A stretch of DNA of 64,000 nt from an uncultured Lachnospiraceae bacterium (GCA_934320845.1 CAKRFU010000008.1:1-64000); one strand, 5' to 3'. Shown: positions 53,537 to 62,906, numbered from the stretch's first letter. The notes: generated by a model not told the origin, from the sequence alone. Numbers and translations are program-made.

Positions 53537-53749
53537 ATGATGCCATTATCAATGATAGCTGAAGGACAGCCTAGCGTAATAAAAAAAATAGGCGGTAAAG
53601 AAGAAACACGCAGATTTTTAGAAAACCTTGGTTTTGTTGTGGGTGGAACAGTTACTGTTATTTCGCAGATTGGTGGAAATATGATAGTAAATGTCAAGGA
53701 TGCCAGAGTTGCCATCGGTAAAGATATGGCAAATAAGATCATGGTCTAG
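53537..53749 (+). CDS. feoA: FeoA-domain protein, first copy
   Basis: 70-residue SH3-like FeoA protein. GGKEETRRFLENLGFVVGGTVTVISQIGGNMIVNVKDARVAIGKD shows the typical strand pattern with the LGF/LGI turn, and IGKDMANKIMV the last strand. It supports the FeoB ferrous-iron channel, though its exact contact is unsettled. Two adjacent ATG codons start it; ribosome site AAGAGG. A second FeoA follows after 10 bp, so the pair may form a heteromer. Confidence 0.88.
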   Translation: MMPLSMIAEGQPSVIKKIGGKEETRRFLENLGFVVGGTVTVISQIGGNMIVNVKDARVAIGKDMANKIMV

Positions 53750-53759
53750 AAAGGGGAAA

Positions 53760-53984
53760 ATGATGAAAACATTGAAGGAAGTTAAATGTGGCGAAACTGT
53801 AAAAGTTACAAAACTTACAGGAGTAGGAGCGGTAAAGAGACGCATCATGGACATGGGAATTACCAAAGGTACAGATGTTCTTGTAAGAAAAGTCGCACCA
53901 CTTGGTGATCCTATCGAAGTGACAGTAAGAGGTTATGAGCTTTCACTTAGAAAAGCAGATGCAGAAATGATTGAAGTTGAGTAG
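53760..53984 (+). CDS. feoA: FeoA-domain protein, second copy
   Basis: 74 residues (ATG 53760 or 53763; AAAGGGG upstream). LTGVGAVKRRIMDMGITKGTDVLVRKVAPLGDPIEVTVRGYELSLRKADAEMI is the canonical FeoA sequence, closer to consensus than copy 1. The gap to feoB (170 bp) contains its own possible operator. It probably associates with the cytoplasmic G domain region of FeoB. Confidence 0.92.
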   Translation: MMKTLKEVKCGETVKVTKLTGVGAVKRRIMDMGITKGTDVLVRKVAPLGDPIEVTVRGYELSLRKADAEMIEVE

Positions 53985-54015
53985 TTTTAAGGCTCAAATT
54001 TTTTTTGGTCATGGG

Positions 54016-54029
54016 TTAGCTTATACTAA
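54016..54029 (+). promoter_or_regulatory. Second TTAG-type box, before feoB
   Basis: TTAGCTTATACTAA differs by one base from the feoA box at 53475-53488. A TATACT -10-like hexamer is embedded, but no good -35 is seen, so feoB may use both this site and read-through from feoA. Confidence 0.5.
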
Positions 54030-54154
54030 TTGTAGCAAGTAAATACAAATTTAGTGTAGGCAGTCAAAACTAAATGTAGTAGTAAATAATTTTGGCACAT
54101 ATATGGTTGATGGATTATACATATAAAATCATATGTGCGGATTGGAGAGAAAAA

Positions 54155-56305
54155 ATGTCAATTAAAATTGCATTAGCAGGTAATCCTAACTGCGGAAAAA
54201 CAACATTGTTTAATGCACTGACAGGTTCAAACCAGTATGTAGGTAACTGGCCTGGTGTTACAGTGGAAAAGAAAGAGGGAAGATTAAAGGGAAATAAAGA
54301 TGTGACAGTAGTCGATCTTCCTGGTATTTATTCATTATCCCCATATACTCTTGAGGAGGTTGTTTCAAGAAATTATCTTATTGATGAGAAGCCTGAAGTT
54401 ATCTTGAACATCATCGATGGAACAAACCTTGAAAGAAACCTTTATCTTACAACACAGCTTACAGAAATCGGAATTCCCGTTTTAATAGCTGTAAACATGA
54501 TGGACGTTGTCCGTAAGAATGGCGACCAGATAAATATTAAGAAACTTGCAGAGGAAACAGGTTGTGAAGTTGTTGAAATTTCAGCACTTAAAGGTGAGGG
54601 AATCGTTGAGGCAGCTGAGCAGGCAGTTAAACTTGCAGGTAAGAAAGTGGCTGCTCCTAAGCATTCTTTTGAAGATAAGGTGGAAGATGCACTTAAAGAT
54701 ATTGAGAGCATTGCACTTGGTTCAGTGGATGAGTCTCAGAAACGCTGGTTTGCAATCAAGCTTTTTGAAAATGATGAGAAAGTTGCAGAGAAGTTAAATC
54801 TTTCAGGCAATGTTCTTAAAGAGATTGCTGAAATCAACAAAAATGTTGAAGATGAGCTTGATGACGATACAGAGAGTATCATCACAAATGAGAGATATAC
54901 ATTTATCACATCTATCATTAAGGATTGTATTAAGAAGAAATCAGCAGGAAAGCTCACAACATCAGATAAGATTGATAAGATTGTTACAAACAGAATACTT
55001 GCACTTCCTATATTTGCAGCAATTATGTTTGTAGTTTATTACATAGCAGTATCATCACTTGGTGGAATTGTCACAGACTGGACAAATGATACACTTGTAG
55101 GTGAGTGGATTCAGCCGGCAGTACAGGGATTTTTGGAAAATGTCGGTGCAGCGGACTGGCTTGTATCACTTGTAGTTAACGGTATTATCGGAGGTCTTGG
55201 TGCTCCTATCGGATTCGCACCTCAGATGGCTATTGTATTCTTCTTCCTCTCACTTCTTGAGGATTGCGGATACATGGCAAGAATCGCATTCATTATGGAT
55301 AGAATTTTCCGTAAGTTTGGTCTTTCAGGAAAGAGTTTCATTCCATTCCTTATCGGTTCAGGATGCGGTGTTCCGGGAATTATGGCAACACGTACAATTG
55401 AAAATGATAAAGACCGTCGTATGACAATCATGACAACAACATTTATTCCTTGTGGTGCAAAACTTCCTGTTATTGCACTTATCGCAGGATATTTATTAAA
55501 TGGATGCTGGTGGCTTGCACCACTTATGTATTTCGTAGGTATTATCGTAGTTATCGTTTCTTGCATTATCTTAAAGAAAACATCACTTTTTGCAGGTGAT
55601 CCGGCACCATTCGTTATGGAGCTTCCACAGTACCATATTCCTTCACTTAAAGGTGTGCTTCTTCATGTATGGGAGAGAGTATGGGCATTCCTTAAGAAAG
55701 CAGGAACAATCCTCTTCCTTTGCTGTGCAGTTATGTGGTTCCTCGGAACATTCGGTATCCAGAACGGAACATTTGGTATGGTAGATACAGAATATTGTTT
55801 CCTTGCTTCAATCGGTGGAGCTATCGCTTGGATTTTCAAACCACTCGGATTTGGAACATGGCAGGCAGTTGCATCATCACTTTCAGGATTTGTTGCAAAA
55901 GAGGGTATCGTTTCAACAATGGGTGTACTCAGCGGACTTGGCGAAGTAGAAGAATATGCAGCATCTATGCATGATCAGTTTGCACAGTTCTTCCCAACAG
56001 GAATCGCAGCAGTATCATTCCTTATGTTCAACCTTTTCGATTCACCTTGTCTTGCAGCTATCTCAACAATGGCAAGAGAGATGAAATCAAAGAAATTTGT
56101 AGTATTTGCACTTATATTCCAGAATGTATTAGCATATTGCGTAGCACTTATGGTATATCAGATTGGTGGACTTATCACAGGTTCAGTAGCATTCGGACCT
56201 GCAACAGTAGCAGCATTTATCGTAGCAGCAGTAATACTTTACTTCCTTTTCCGTCCGGATCCAAACAAGAAGAGAGTATATAAGACAGCAGCAGGAGAAG
56301 CTTAA
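54155..56305 (+). CDS. feoB: Ferrous iron transporter FeoB
   Basis: 716 residues from ATG 54155 (GGAGAG at 54143). N-terminal G domain: G1 GNPNCGKTT, G3 DLPGIYSLSP, G4 NMMD and G5-type ISALKGEG. A helical regulatory domain follows (about 170-270), then the membrane core (about 290-700) with two Gate motifs (GSGCGVPGIMATRTIEND near residue 410; FIPCGAKLPVIALI, and CLAAI). It imports Fe2+ under anoxic conditions. The C-terminus ends soluble and short. Flanked by feoA genes, a 36-residue membrane protein and a Fur-like regulator. Confidence 0.96.
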   Translation: MSIKIALAGNPNCGKTTLFNALTGSNQYVGNWPGVTVEKKEGRLKGNKDVTVVDLPGIYSLSPYTLEEVVSRNYLIDEKPEVILNIIDGTNLERNLYLTTQLTEIGIPVLIAVNMMDVVRKNGDQINIKKLAEETGCEVVEISALKGEGIVEAAEQAVKLAGKKVAAPKHSFEDKVEDALKDIESIALGSVDESQKRWFAIKLFENDEKVAEKLNLSGNVLKEIAEINKNVEDELDDDTESIITNERYTFITSIIKDCIKKKSAGKLTTSDKIDKIVTNRILALPIFAAIMFVVYYIAVSSLGGIVTDWTNDTLVGEWIQPAVQGFLENVGAADWLVSLVVNGIIGGLGAPIGFAPQMAIVFFFLSLLEDCGYMARIAFIMDRIFRKFGLSGKSFIPFLIGSGCGVPGIMATRTIENDKDRRMTIMTTTFIPCGAKLPVIALIAGYLLNGCWWLAPLMYFVGIIVVIVSCIILKKTSLFAGDPAPFVMELPQYHIPSLKGVLLHVWERVWAFLKKAGTILFLCCAVMWFLGTFGIQNGTFGMVDTEYCFLASIGGAIAWIFKPLGFGTWQAVASSLSGFVAKEGIVSTMGVLSGLGEVEEYAASMHDQFAQFFPTGIAAVSFLMFNLFDSPCLAAISTMAREMKSKKFVVFALIFQNVLAYCVALMVYQIGGLITGSVAFGPATVAAFIVAAVILYFLFRPDPNKKRVYKTAAGEA

Positions 56306-56345
56306 AATTAACGTAAAGTGATTTTTAAATGAGCGGAGTTTTACA

Positions 56346-56456
56346 ATGCATACTAATTTAGAAGTTAAACCGGTTGATGTAGTTATCTTAATCGTTCTTG
56401 CAATTATGTTTGTGTTGGCGATAAAGATAGTAATAGGTTTTTTTAAAGAAAAATAG
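56346..56456 (+). CDS. 36-residue single-helix membrane protein in the feo cluster
   Basis: Too short for most gene callers: MHTNLEVKPVDVVILIVLAI then MFVLAIKIVIGFFKEK. One transmembrane helix (about residues 11-31) with a short basic tail. No FeoC helix-turn-helix or cysteines. Lies between feoB and the Fur-like gene in the same direction. Its position suggests a FeoB accessory subunit. The coding call relies on frame, helix and location. Confidence 0.5.
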   Translation: MHTNLEVKPVDVVILIVLAIMFVLAIKIVIGFFKEK

Positions 56457-56496
56457 ACAGTTAACAACACAGAGATGAGAGGTGGGGAATCATACT

Positions 56497-56973
56497 ATGG
56501 CGATGGCAGTGATGGAACAAAAGAGAAAGATACAGGAATCACAGAATTATCAGCGTACTAAAATGCAGAAAGATATGGTGATACAGCGTCTTAAAGATGA
56601 TGGATGCCGTATAACAAAGCAGCGTCTTATGTTACTTGACATTATATTGGAGGAAGACTGCTCATGCTGCAAGGAGATATATTATAAGGCGGCAAAACAG
56701 GACGGCAGGATAGGCACTGCCACCGTATATAGAATGGTTAACAAACTCGAGGAAATCGGGGCTATCAGCAGAAAAAACATGTATAAGATAGCCTGCGGTT
56801 CCGGGTGCGAAGTTGAAAATGCCTGCACTATTGAGTTTGATGATGATACGGTTGTTGAGTTGTCAGCAAAAAAATGGCATCAGGTTATAAAGGCAGGACT
56901 TGCGGCCTGCGGTTATCCGACTGATTTAAATGTGCGCAGTGTTATTGCAAAATCATGCCAGTGCGGAAAGTAG
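56497..56973 (+). CDS. Fur-family metalloregulator, divergent
   Basis: 158 residues from ATG 56497 (GAGAGGTGGGG at 56477). The winged helix (about 25-90) shows DDGCRITKQRLMLLDIIL and GTATVYRMVNKLEEIGAI, both Fur hallmarks. The His-rich central motif HHHxHC of classical Fur is missing; the C-terminus instead has CGSGCEVENAC and CQCGK, so metal binding may use cysteine. It lies in the feo cluster and may control it. Which of the boxes it binds is undetermined. Confidence 0.8.
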   Translation: MAMAVMEQKRKIQESQNYQRTKMQKDMVIQRLKDDGCRITKQRLMLLDIILEEDCSCCKEIYYKAAKQDGRIGTATVYRMVNKLEEIGAISRKNMYKIACGSGCEVENACTIEFDDDTVVELSAKKWHQVIKAGLAACGYPTDLNVRSVIAKSCQCGK

Positions 56974-56982
56974 TGGGTGTAT

Positions 56983-57348
56983 ATGATAGCTAATATTATA
57001 ATAGTAGCGATAATAATTGTTATTTGTGTGGTGGGACTTAAAAGTACGATTGCACATTCAAAAGGAGAAGGCGGCTGCTGTGGAGGAGGAAATCAGACGC
57101 TTGAGGATAAGCCTCAGAAACTTCAAAATGTAGTCGGAGAAAAGCGCATTGAAATTGATGGAATGAAATGTGAGAACTGTCGAATAAGAGTTCAGAACAA
57201 ACTTAATGCAATTCCTAATGTCAATGCTAAGGTAAATTTAAAAAAGCATGAAGCAATTGTAAAAATGGGTGAAAATATTCCTGATAAAAAACTTATTGAG
57301 GCTGTTGAAGCGTCAGGTTATAAAGTGTCGGGGATAGCAGTTAAATAG
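56983..57348 (+). CDS. FeoB-associated Cys-rich membrane protein fused to an HMA domain
   Basis: 121 residues. Residues 1-40: one membrane helix followed by KGEGGCCGGG, the architecture of the small FeoB-associated Cys-rich proteins. After a linker (about 41-52), residues 53-121 form an HMA domain with GMKCENC (KCxxC metal site) and ending GYKVSGIAV. These are normally separate. The fusion suggests a membrane-tethered metal chaperone near FeoB. The GTG at 56977 is an alternative start 4 bp after the Fur-like gene stop. Confidence 0.75.
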   Translation: MIANIIIVAIIIVICVVGLKSTIAHSKGEGGCCGGGNQTLEDKPQKLQNVVGEKRIEIDGMKCENCRIRVQNKLNAIPNVNAKVNLKKHEAIVKMGENIPDKKLIEAVEASGYKVSGIAVK

Positions 57349-57351
57349 TAG

Positions 57352-57405
57352 AAAAATAAAAAGAATGCAGTTTTGTATTTGCAAGATTGCATTCTTTTTA
57401 TTTTT
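57352..57405. terminator. Bidirectional terminator
   Basis: AAAAATAAAAAGAATGCA (57352-57369) and TGCATTCTTTTTATTTTT (57388-57405) form an 18-bp perfect stem between the convergent HMA fusion and AraC genes. Confidence 0.85.
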
Positions 57406-57416
57406 TATCTAAACTA

Positions 57417-58208
57417 TTATTTTCTGAATTTCTGTGGAGAAATTCCCTTTATTTTTTTGAATTGTCTCGAAAAATGTTCAAGGTTTTCATAACCGCAAGT
57501 GGATGCAATTTCAGAGATAGAGCTGTTGCTTCCTTGCAAAAGTCTTGCAGAATGTTCTATTCTTGCTTTTATAATGTCCTGGTGAACTGATATTCCAAAT
57601 AGTTTTTTATAGGTATGCTGAAAATAAGATGTGCTTAGTCCGAGTTTAGCTGCAATTTCGTCTGCACCGGATGGGACATATTCATAATTGTAAATATGCT
57701 GTCTTAACTCTGAAAATTCGTCAAAATACTTGTCAAAAGCAGAACCGGAATTTAGTGTAGTCCTGTAAATATCGCTGAATTTATGAAAAAGAGTTTCGGC
57801 TTTGCTGCTCATAATATATTCGTGTTGATCGCCTTCGTTAAAATATTCTATAAACAAATCGGCAATCATATCGGTTATTATTTTTGGAGTAGAAAGCGTG
57901 ATTGGCGTATTAAAAGGAATTTCAAGTTTTTCAAAAAAATGGTCATAATTGTCAAAGTCAAAATGAATCCAGTCATTTATAAAACAGTCATCAGAATTTT
58001 CTGATTTAATATGCCTGTAAATCTGAGGTTTATTCTTTTCGTATAAGATAAAAGTATTTTCGGGAACTTTTATGTAATGGTCATCTTTCATTATTTCAGT
58101 TGGCCTGCGCAGATATAATAATAAATAATCGCCGGACCCTGTTGGACGTTCCACACAAAAGCCCGGACAATTTTGAAAATGATATCCTATTAATTTTATT
58201 TTAATCAT
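57417..58208 (-). CDS. AraC-family transcriptional regulator
   Basis: 263 residues. N-terminal cupin-type sensor half (about 1-140; NTFILYEKNKPQIYRHI, DWIHFDFDNYDHFF) and two C-terminal HTH motifs (about 165-260; AAKLGLSTSYFQHTYKKLFGISVHQDIIKARIEHS and ISEIASTCGYENLEHFSRQFKKIKGISPQKFRK). It reads divergently from the arabinofuranosidase gene, so is probably its sugar-responsive activator. The truncated homologue at 13395-13692 matches the N-terminal half. Confidence 0.9.
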   Translation of the reverse strand: MIKIKLIGYHFQNCPGFCVERPTGSGDYLLLYLRRPTEIMKDDHYIKVPENTFILYEKNKPQIYRHIKSENSDDCFINDWIHFDFDNYDHFFEKLEIPFNTPITLSTPKIITDMIADLFIEYFNEGDQHEYIMSSKAETLFHKFSDIYRTTLNSGSAFDKYFDEFSELRQHIYNYEYVPSGADEIAAKLGLSTSYFQHTYKKLFGISVHQDIIKARIEHSARLLQGSNSSISEIASTCGYENLEHFSRQFKKIKGISPQKFRK

Positions 58209-58559
58209 AACCTATCCTCCGAAACACAAAAATTAAATCTGGAAAGTATACATTAAGTTGTCACAATTTAATACTTAACGTCTTTTTTATTATAAAATAA
58301 AAAGCGAAAAAAATCAAATATATGACAACTAATATCATGGACTTGCGTATAAAAAGTTTATATAATCATACTTATAAAATTAAATACAAATGCACTGTTG
58401 TTGTATAAAATGCCGAAAAAACTTCCTCTCGTAAACTGTTTTTATTTTGGTAAAATACAATATGCGTGCATTGTATTTAATGTTAAAATATAACTAAAAA
58501 GTTCAAATGTTATGTTGTTTTGGAGAAACAATACAAATTTAAAAGAAAAGAGGATGTGT
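58209..58559. promoter_or_regulatory. AraC/arabinofuranosidase divergent regulatory region
   Basis: 351 bp without a gene. It contains two copies of AAATACAA-N10/11-TTGTAT-type inverted sites: AAATACAA 58382-58389 with TTGTAT 58401-58406, and AAATACAAT 58453-58461 with ATTGTATTT 58470-58478 (perfect 9-bp arms). They lie 71 bp apart and may be the regulator's operators. AAAGAAAAGAGG (58541-58552) is the ribosome site. Confidence 0.45.
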
Positions 58560-61500
58560 ATGAGATTAAGTAAGAAGAAAATTTTGGCATTATGCATGAG
58601 TGGTGCACTCATTTTGTCTTCAGTACCAGGTGTGTATATAGAGAGTACTGCGGCAAAGAAAAGCAGCGTAGCTGTTGTAAAGTTAAGTGCAACAAACTTA
58701 AAACTTGTAAAAGGCAAACAAAAAAAGATAAAAGTCACAGTGAAAAATGTAAGCAAACTTAAAAAAGTTACATTTAAGAGTAAAAATAAAAAAATTGCAT
58801 CTGTAACTTCAAAGGGTGTTGTAAAGGCTGTAAAAGCCGGCAGTACGAAGATTGAGGTAAATGTAAGTTATATTCCGAAAAATTCACAAAAAGTCAGCAA
58901 AAAAACATTGAAATGTACAGTGAAAGTTTCAAAACCTGAAGACACAACAGATGTGTTACCGGATGCAGAGGCACAGCCTACAGCTACACCTGTACCGGCA
59001 GTTTACGGAGAGGCAGGAAAAGTCAGTGAATATAGTAAAGAAAAAAGTAATTATTCATTGAGCGTTGATGCTTCTGATAAAGTACATGATATAAGTGATA
59101 TATTATATGGAATATTTATAGAAGATATTAATTTTGCCGCTGACGGAGGCTTGTATGCTGAGATGGTTCAGAACCGCTCATTTGAATTTACAAAACTTGC
59201 CTCAGACAATGAAAAACATGCTTGGAACAATGTCGGTGATGTAACTGCAAATGTGGTTAAGGATGATAAGACAGGCTGTCTTAATGTAAACAATCCAAAT
59301 TATATGGTTATTGAGAACAAATCCGATGAAGAAGCCGGTATTGCGAATAAGGGATTTCTTGACGGAATGTCAATAAAAGAGAATGCAGGATATGATTTTT
59401 CTGTTTATGCAAAAGGAATTGACGGCTACACAGGACCTTTAAATGTAAAAATCATGAATGGCAAAGCTGTAGCCGGCAGTGGTACTATCGAAAAGGTGAC
59501 AAGTGACTGGAAAAAATACGAACTTAAACTTGATTCAAATGTCACATCAAACAAAAATGTGAAATTACAGGTTACAATTCCTAAAGGAAAGATTGCGGTG
59601 GATATGGTGTCACTGTTCCCACATGATACATATAAGGGAAGAAAGAATGGTCTTAGAAAGGATCTGGCTGAGAAACTTGAAGAACTCCATCCGGGATTTT
59701 TGAGATTTCCGGGAGGATGTGTAGTTGAGGGTGCAACTATTGAGACTAGGTATAACTGGAAAGATTCCATCGGTGCGGACTCAAGCGGACAGCCGTTTGT
59801 ATTTAACGGTACATACGGTGATGTTGCAGCAAGAAAGCAGGGACAGAATATATGGACTGATGAGTGGGCAACCAATGACCAGAATCCATCATTTATGACA
59901 TATGGTCTTGGATTTTATGAGTATTTCCAGCTTGCTGAGGATATAGGAGCGGTCGGTGTTCCTGTTATCAATTGTGGAAAATGTTGTATGGGACAGTCAA
60001 ATGGAAATGGACCGGATTTAGATTCGGTTGAATTTCAGCAGTATATTCAGGATGCACTTGACCTTGTTGAGTTCTGTCGTGGAGATAAAACTACAAAATG
60101 GGGCAAGATAAGAATTGCTATGGGACACGAGAAACCATTTGAACTTAAATATGTCGGTATCGGAAATGAACAGTGGGGCGACGATTTCTTTAAACATTAC
60201 GAAGCGTTTGTAGATGCATTCAATGATGCAAAGAAAACAAATCCGGCACTTTATGGGAATATAGAACTTATGTTTACGGCAGGTGTCGATGATGGAGACA
60301 GTGGAAAAGATATTTATATGCAGGCGTATAATGAAGCTGCAAAATGGCTTAAAGCACATCCTGACAAGACGATAAATGATTTTGCAGGTGCTATTGATCA
60401 TCATTATTACAATGAGCCAAGCTGGTTTTTAACGCATACTGATTATTATGACGAAAAAAATTACAGTAGGGATACTGAAAACATGACTACATCAACATAT
60501 GGCGGAGGAATGAATGTATTTCTCGGAGAATATGCGGCACAGTCAAATACATGGAAGGCGGCACTTTCCGAAGCAGCGTATATGACGGGACTTGAGAGAA
60601 ACGGAGATATAGTTAAGATGGCGGCATATGCACCGTTGTTTGGAAATCTCACGGCGCTTCACTGGTCACCTGACCTTATATGGTTCAATAATAATACGGT
60701 TACAAGTTCAGTTAACTATTATGTACAAAAGATATTTGCAAAAAATGCAGGAACTACTCTGTTGAAGTCAGATATGACAGGGGCAACGGTGACATCAAAA
60801 CCACTCGGTGGAAAAGTTGGTGTAGGTACATGGAACACGGCAGCCAAATTTGATAATGTAAAGGTAGTATCAAAAGATACAGGAAAGATTTTAGGAAAAG
60901 AGACATTTACAAAAGCGGCAAACTTTTCAAAATACTGGGAGCAGGCTACAGATGGTGTATGGTCAGTGAAAAACGGAAAGCTTGTCCAGTCATCGGATGT
61001 GACAAATACAGTTACATATGGAAATCAGGGAAGTGTTGCATATTTTGGAAACAGTTCATGGAAGAATTATACATATACTGTTGAAGCTACAAAGATTTCA
61101 GGTCAGGAAGGTTTTATGATTCCGTTTTCAGTCGGTGACAAAAATGAAAACTATTTCTGGAATATTGGCGGATGGAACAATACTGTATCATGTTTACAGA
61201 AAGTGTCAGGCGGTTCAAAATCCGGACAGCTTGCAGGGACTGTTACCAACTGTACTATAGCTGATGATGTGAAATATAATATAAAGATAGAAGTGAATGA
61301 CAGAAATGTTAAATGTTATCTTGATGGATTACTCTATGTAGACTATACTATACCTGAGACAGAGGGAAGTGAAAGTTATCAGGTTGTAAGTACAGACAAG
61401 ACAGATGATATCATTGTAAAACTTGTAAATGTAACAGGTGCAGACAAAACATTTGCTGTTGATATTGAAAATGCAGGAGAAATATCTGACGAGGCAGATG

Positions 61501-61667
61501 TTGATGTTGTGGCAGGAAATAGCGAGATAGATGACAATATTCTCGGAAAAGAAGAAGTTGTTACATTAAAGAGTGATAAGATAAGCGGAATAAAGGATAA
61601 ATTTAATTATACGGTTCCTAAATACTCTGTTACTGTTTTGCGTATTAAACAAAACAGTAACAAATAA
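58560..61667 (+). CDS. Secreted alpha-L-arabinofuranosidase (GH51-type), multidomain
   Basis: 1035 residues from ATG 58560; upstream ATG 58512 lacks a ribosome site. Signal peptide 1-32. A Big_2-like domain (about 35-125) and a Pro/Thr linker precede the GH51 part: SDILYGIFIEDINFAADGGLYAEM (about 180-205), RFPGGCVVEG, acid/base Glu in YVGIGNEQWG (about 535), and nucleophile Glu in FLGEYAAQ (about 660). An inserted laminin-G/DUF1080-like sandwich (about 770-925; FTKAANFSKYWEQATDGVWS) precedes the end of the C-terminal beta domain. Releases arabinose from xylan or pectin side chains. Likely controlled by the divergent AraC protein. Confidence 0.88.
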   Translation: MRLSKKKILALCMSGALILSSVPGVYIESTAAKKSSVAVVKLSATNLKLVKGKQKKIKVTVKNVSKLKKVTFKSKNKKIASVTSKGVVKAVKAGSTKIEVNVSYIPKNSQKVSKKTLKCTVKVSKPEDTTDVLPDAEAQPTATPVPAVYGEAGKVSEYSKEKSNYSLSVDASDKVHDISDILYGIFIEDINFAADGGLYAEMVQNRSFEFTKLASDNEKHAWNNVGDVTANVVKDDKTGCLNVNNPNYMVIENKSDEEAGIANKGFLDGMSIKENAGYDFSVYAKGIDGYTGPLNVKIMNGKAVAGSGTIEKVTSDWKKYELKLDSNVTSNKNVKLQVTIPKGKIAVDMVSLFPHDTYKGRKNGLRKDLAEKLEELHPGFLRFPGGCVVEGATIETRYNWKDSIGADSSGQPFVFNGTYGDVAARKQGQNIWTDEWATNDQNPSFMTYGLGFYEYFQLAEDIGAVGVPVINCGKCCMGQSNGNGPDLDSVEFQQYIQDALDLVEFCRGDKTTKWGKIRIAMGHEKPFELKYVGIGNEQWGDDFFKHYEAFVDAFNDAKKTNPALYGNIELMFTAGVDDGDSGKDIYMQAYNEAAKWLKAHPDKTINDFAGAIDHHYYNEPSWFLTHTDYYDEKNYSRDTENMTTSTYGGGMNVFLGEYAAQSNTWKAALSEAAYMTGLERNGDIVKMAAYAPLFGNLTALHWSPDLIWFNNNTVTSSVNYYVQKIFAKNAGTTLLKSDMTGATVTSKPLGGKVGVGTWNTAAKFDNVKVVSKDTGKILGKETFTKAANFSKYWEQATDGVWSVKNGKLVQSSDVTNTVTYGNQGSVAYFGNSSWKNYTYTVEATKISGQEGFMIPFSVGDKNENYFWNIGGWNNTVSCLQKVSGGSKSGQLAGTVTNCTIADDVKYNIKIEVNDRNVKCYLDGLLYVDYTIPETEGSESYQVVSTDKTDDIIVKLVNVTGADKTFAVDIENAGEISDEADVDVVAGNSEIDDNILGKEEVVTLKSDKISGIKDKFNYTVPKYSVTVLRIKQNSNK

Positions 61668-61721
61668 TTAAATAATATAGTAATGATTTTTAAATTCATA
61701 ATTTATAACAGGAGGTTTTTT

Positions 61722-62699
61722 ATGAATTATAGAAATGTTGGAAAATCAGGTCTTAAAGTTAGTGAGATTGCTGTCGGAAGCTGGATGACTGACCTTGCAG
61801 GTGATGAAAAAGTTGATATTGCAAGAGATACAATAAAACTGGCATATGAAAGGGGTGTAAACTTTTTCGATTGTGCAGATGCGTATAGTGGAGGAGAAGC
61901 GGAGAAATTTTTAGGGAAAATATTAAATGAATATCCGAGACATAGTTATGTAGTTTCAAGCAAAGTATTTTTCCCGACAGGCAGTGGTGCAAATGACTGG
62001 GGATTATCAAGAAAACATATTTTTGAAAATGCTGACCGTTCTCTTTCAAATTTGAATATGGATTACATAGATTTGTATTACTGTCACAGATTTGATAATA
62101 CAACGCCTATGGAGGAAACTCTCAGAGCGTTGAGTGACCTTGTTTCAAAGGGAAAGATTCTTTATTATGGTGTAAGCGAGGAGTGGGGTGCTGCAAGACT
62201 TGAAGAAGCACAGCGTATAATTGACAGATATAATCTGTATCCTATGACAGTCGTACAGCCGCAGTACAATATGATGGATAGATATATAGAGCATGAGATA
62301 ATGTCAGTATGTGAGAAGTATGGCATTGGAATCACTCCGTTTTCACCGCTTTCTCAGGGACTTTTGACAGGAAAATATAAGAAAGGTGAACCATATCCGG
62401 AGGGTTCAAGAGCTACTCATCAGGCGGATAAACAGATAAATAACCTGCTTACGGATGAAAATCTTGATAAAGTTGAAAAACTTTCAAAAATAGCCGAAGA
62501 GCTTGGCACAAATATGTCAGTTCTTGCACTTAGCTGGATACTCAGAAAAGATATCATATCAAGTGTTATTACGGGTGCAAGCAAACCGTCACAGTTAGAA
62601 AATAATCTTGCGGCAACAGATTTTAAGCTCCCTGACGATGCTTTGGAGGAGATTGAAAAGATTCTTGATTTTAAGAAATTTGAAAGACATGTCGGCTAA
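61722..62699 (+). CDS. Aldo/keto reductase (AKR, Kv-beta-like)
   Basis: 325 residues from ATG 61722, preceded by AGGAGG (61711-61716). NADPH-dependent carbonyl reductase fold. The catalytic tetrad is visible as Asp in FDCADAY, Tyr in ADAYSGGEAE, Lys in VVSSKVF, and His in YYCHRF. C-terminal ITGASKPSQLENNLAA binds the cofactor. The sequence pattern (MDYIDLYYCHRFDNTTPMEETLRALSDLV) resembles the AKR6/Kv-beta group. Physiological substrate unknown. 54 bp after the arabinofuranosidase gene, but no sugar-specific link is evident. Confidence 0.88.
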   Translation: MNYRNVGKSGLKVSEIAVGSWMTDLAGDEKVDIARDTIKLAYERGVNFFDCADAYSGGEAEKFLGKILNEYPRHSYVVSSKVFFPTGSGANDWGLSRKHIFENADRSLSNLNMDYIDLYYCHRFDNTTPMEETLRALSDLVSKGKILYYGVSEEWGAARLEEAQRIIDRYNLYPMTVVQPQYNMMDRYIEHEIMSVCEKYGIGITPFSPLSQGLLTGKYKKGEPYPEGSRATHQADKQINNLLTDENLDKVEKLSKIAEELGTNMSVLALSWILRKDIISSVITGASKPSQLENNLAATDFKLPDDALEEIEKILDFKKFERHVG

Positions 62700-62789
62700 T
62701 AATTGCAAACACCAGAATAAATTATTTGAAGTAAAAATAAGACAAAAACTCATTAAAAAACTAAATAAATATTGAGAAACGATTTCAAG

Positions 62790-62812
62790 AAGAGCCTATT
62801 CAGGCTCTTTTT
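62790..62812 (+). terminator. Intrinsic terminator after the aldo/keto reductase
   Basis: AAGAGCCT (62790-62797), ATTC loop, AGGCTCTT (62802-62809) and TTT. Confidence 0.8.
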
Positions 62813-62906
62813 GATTAAAATTTATCAATAAGTAAAAATTAGTTATGCCGTACCGTGTCTCTTGTTATATAATGTCACAAAAGGCAAAATTAAGGAGGAA
62901 TTTATT

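Noticed and set aside
54092..54154. Extended N-terminus of FeoB
   Set aside because: Those 21 codons lack a ribosome site and FeoB homologues start with the G domain; ATG 54155 follows GGAGAG.
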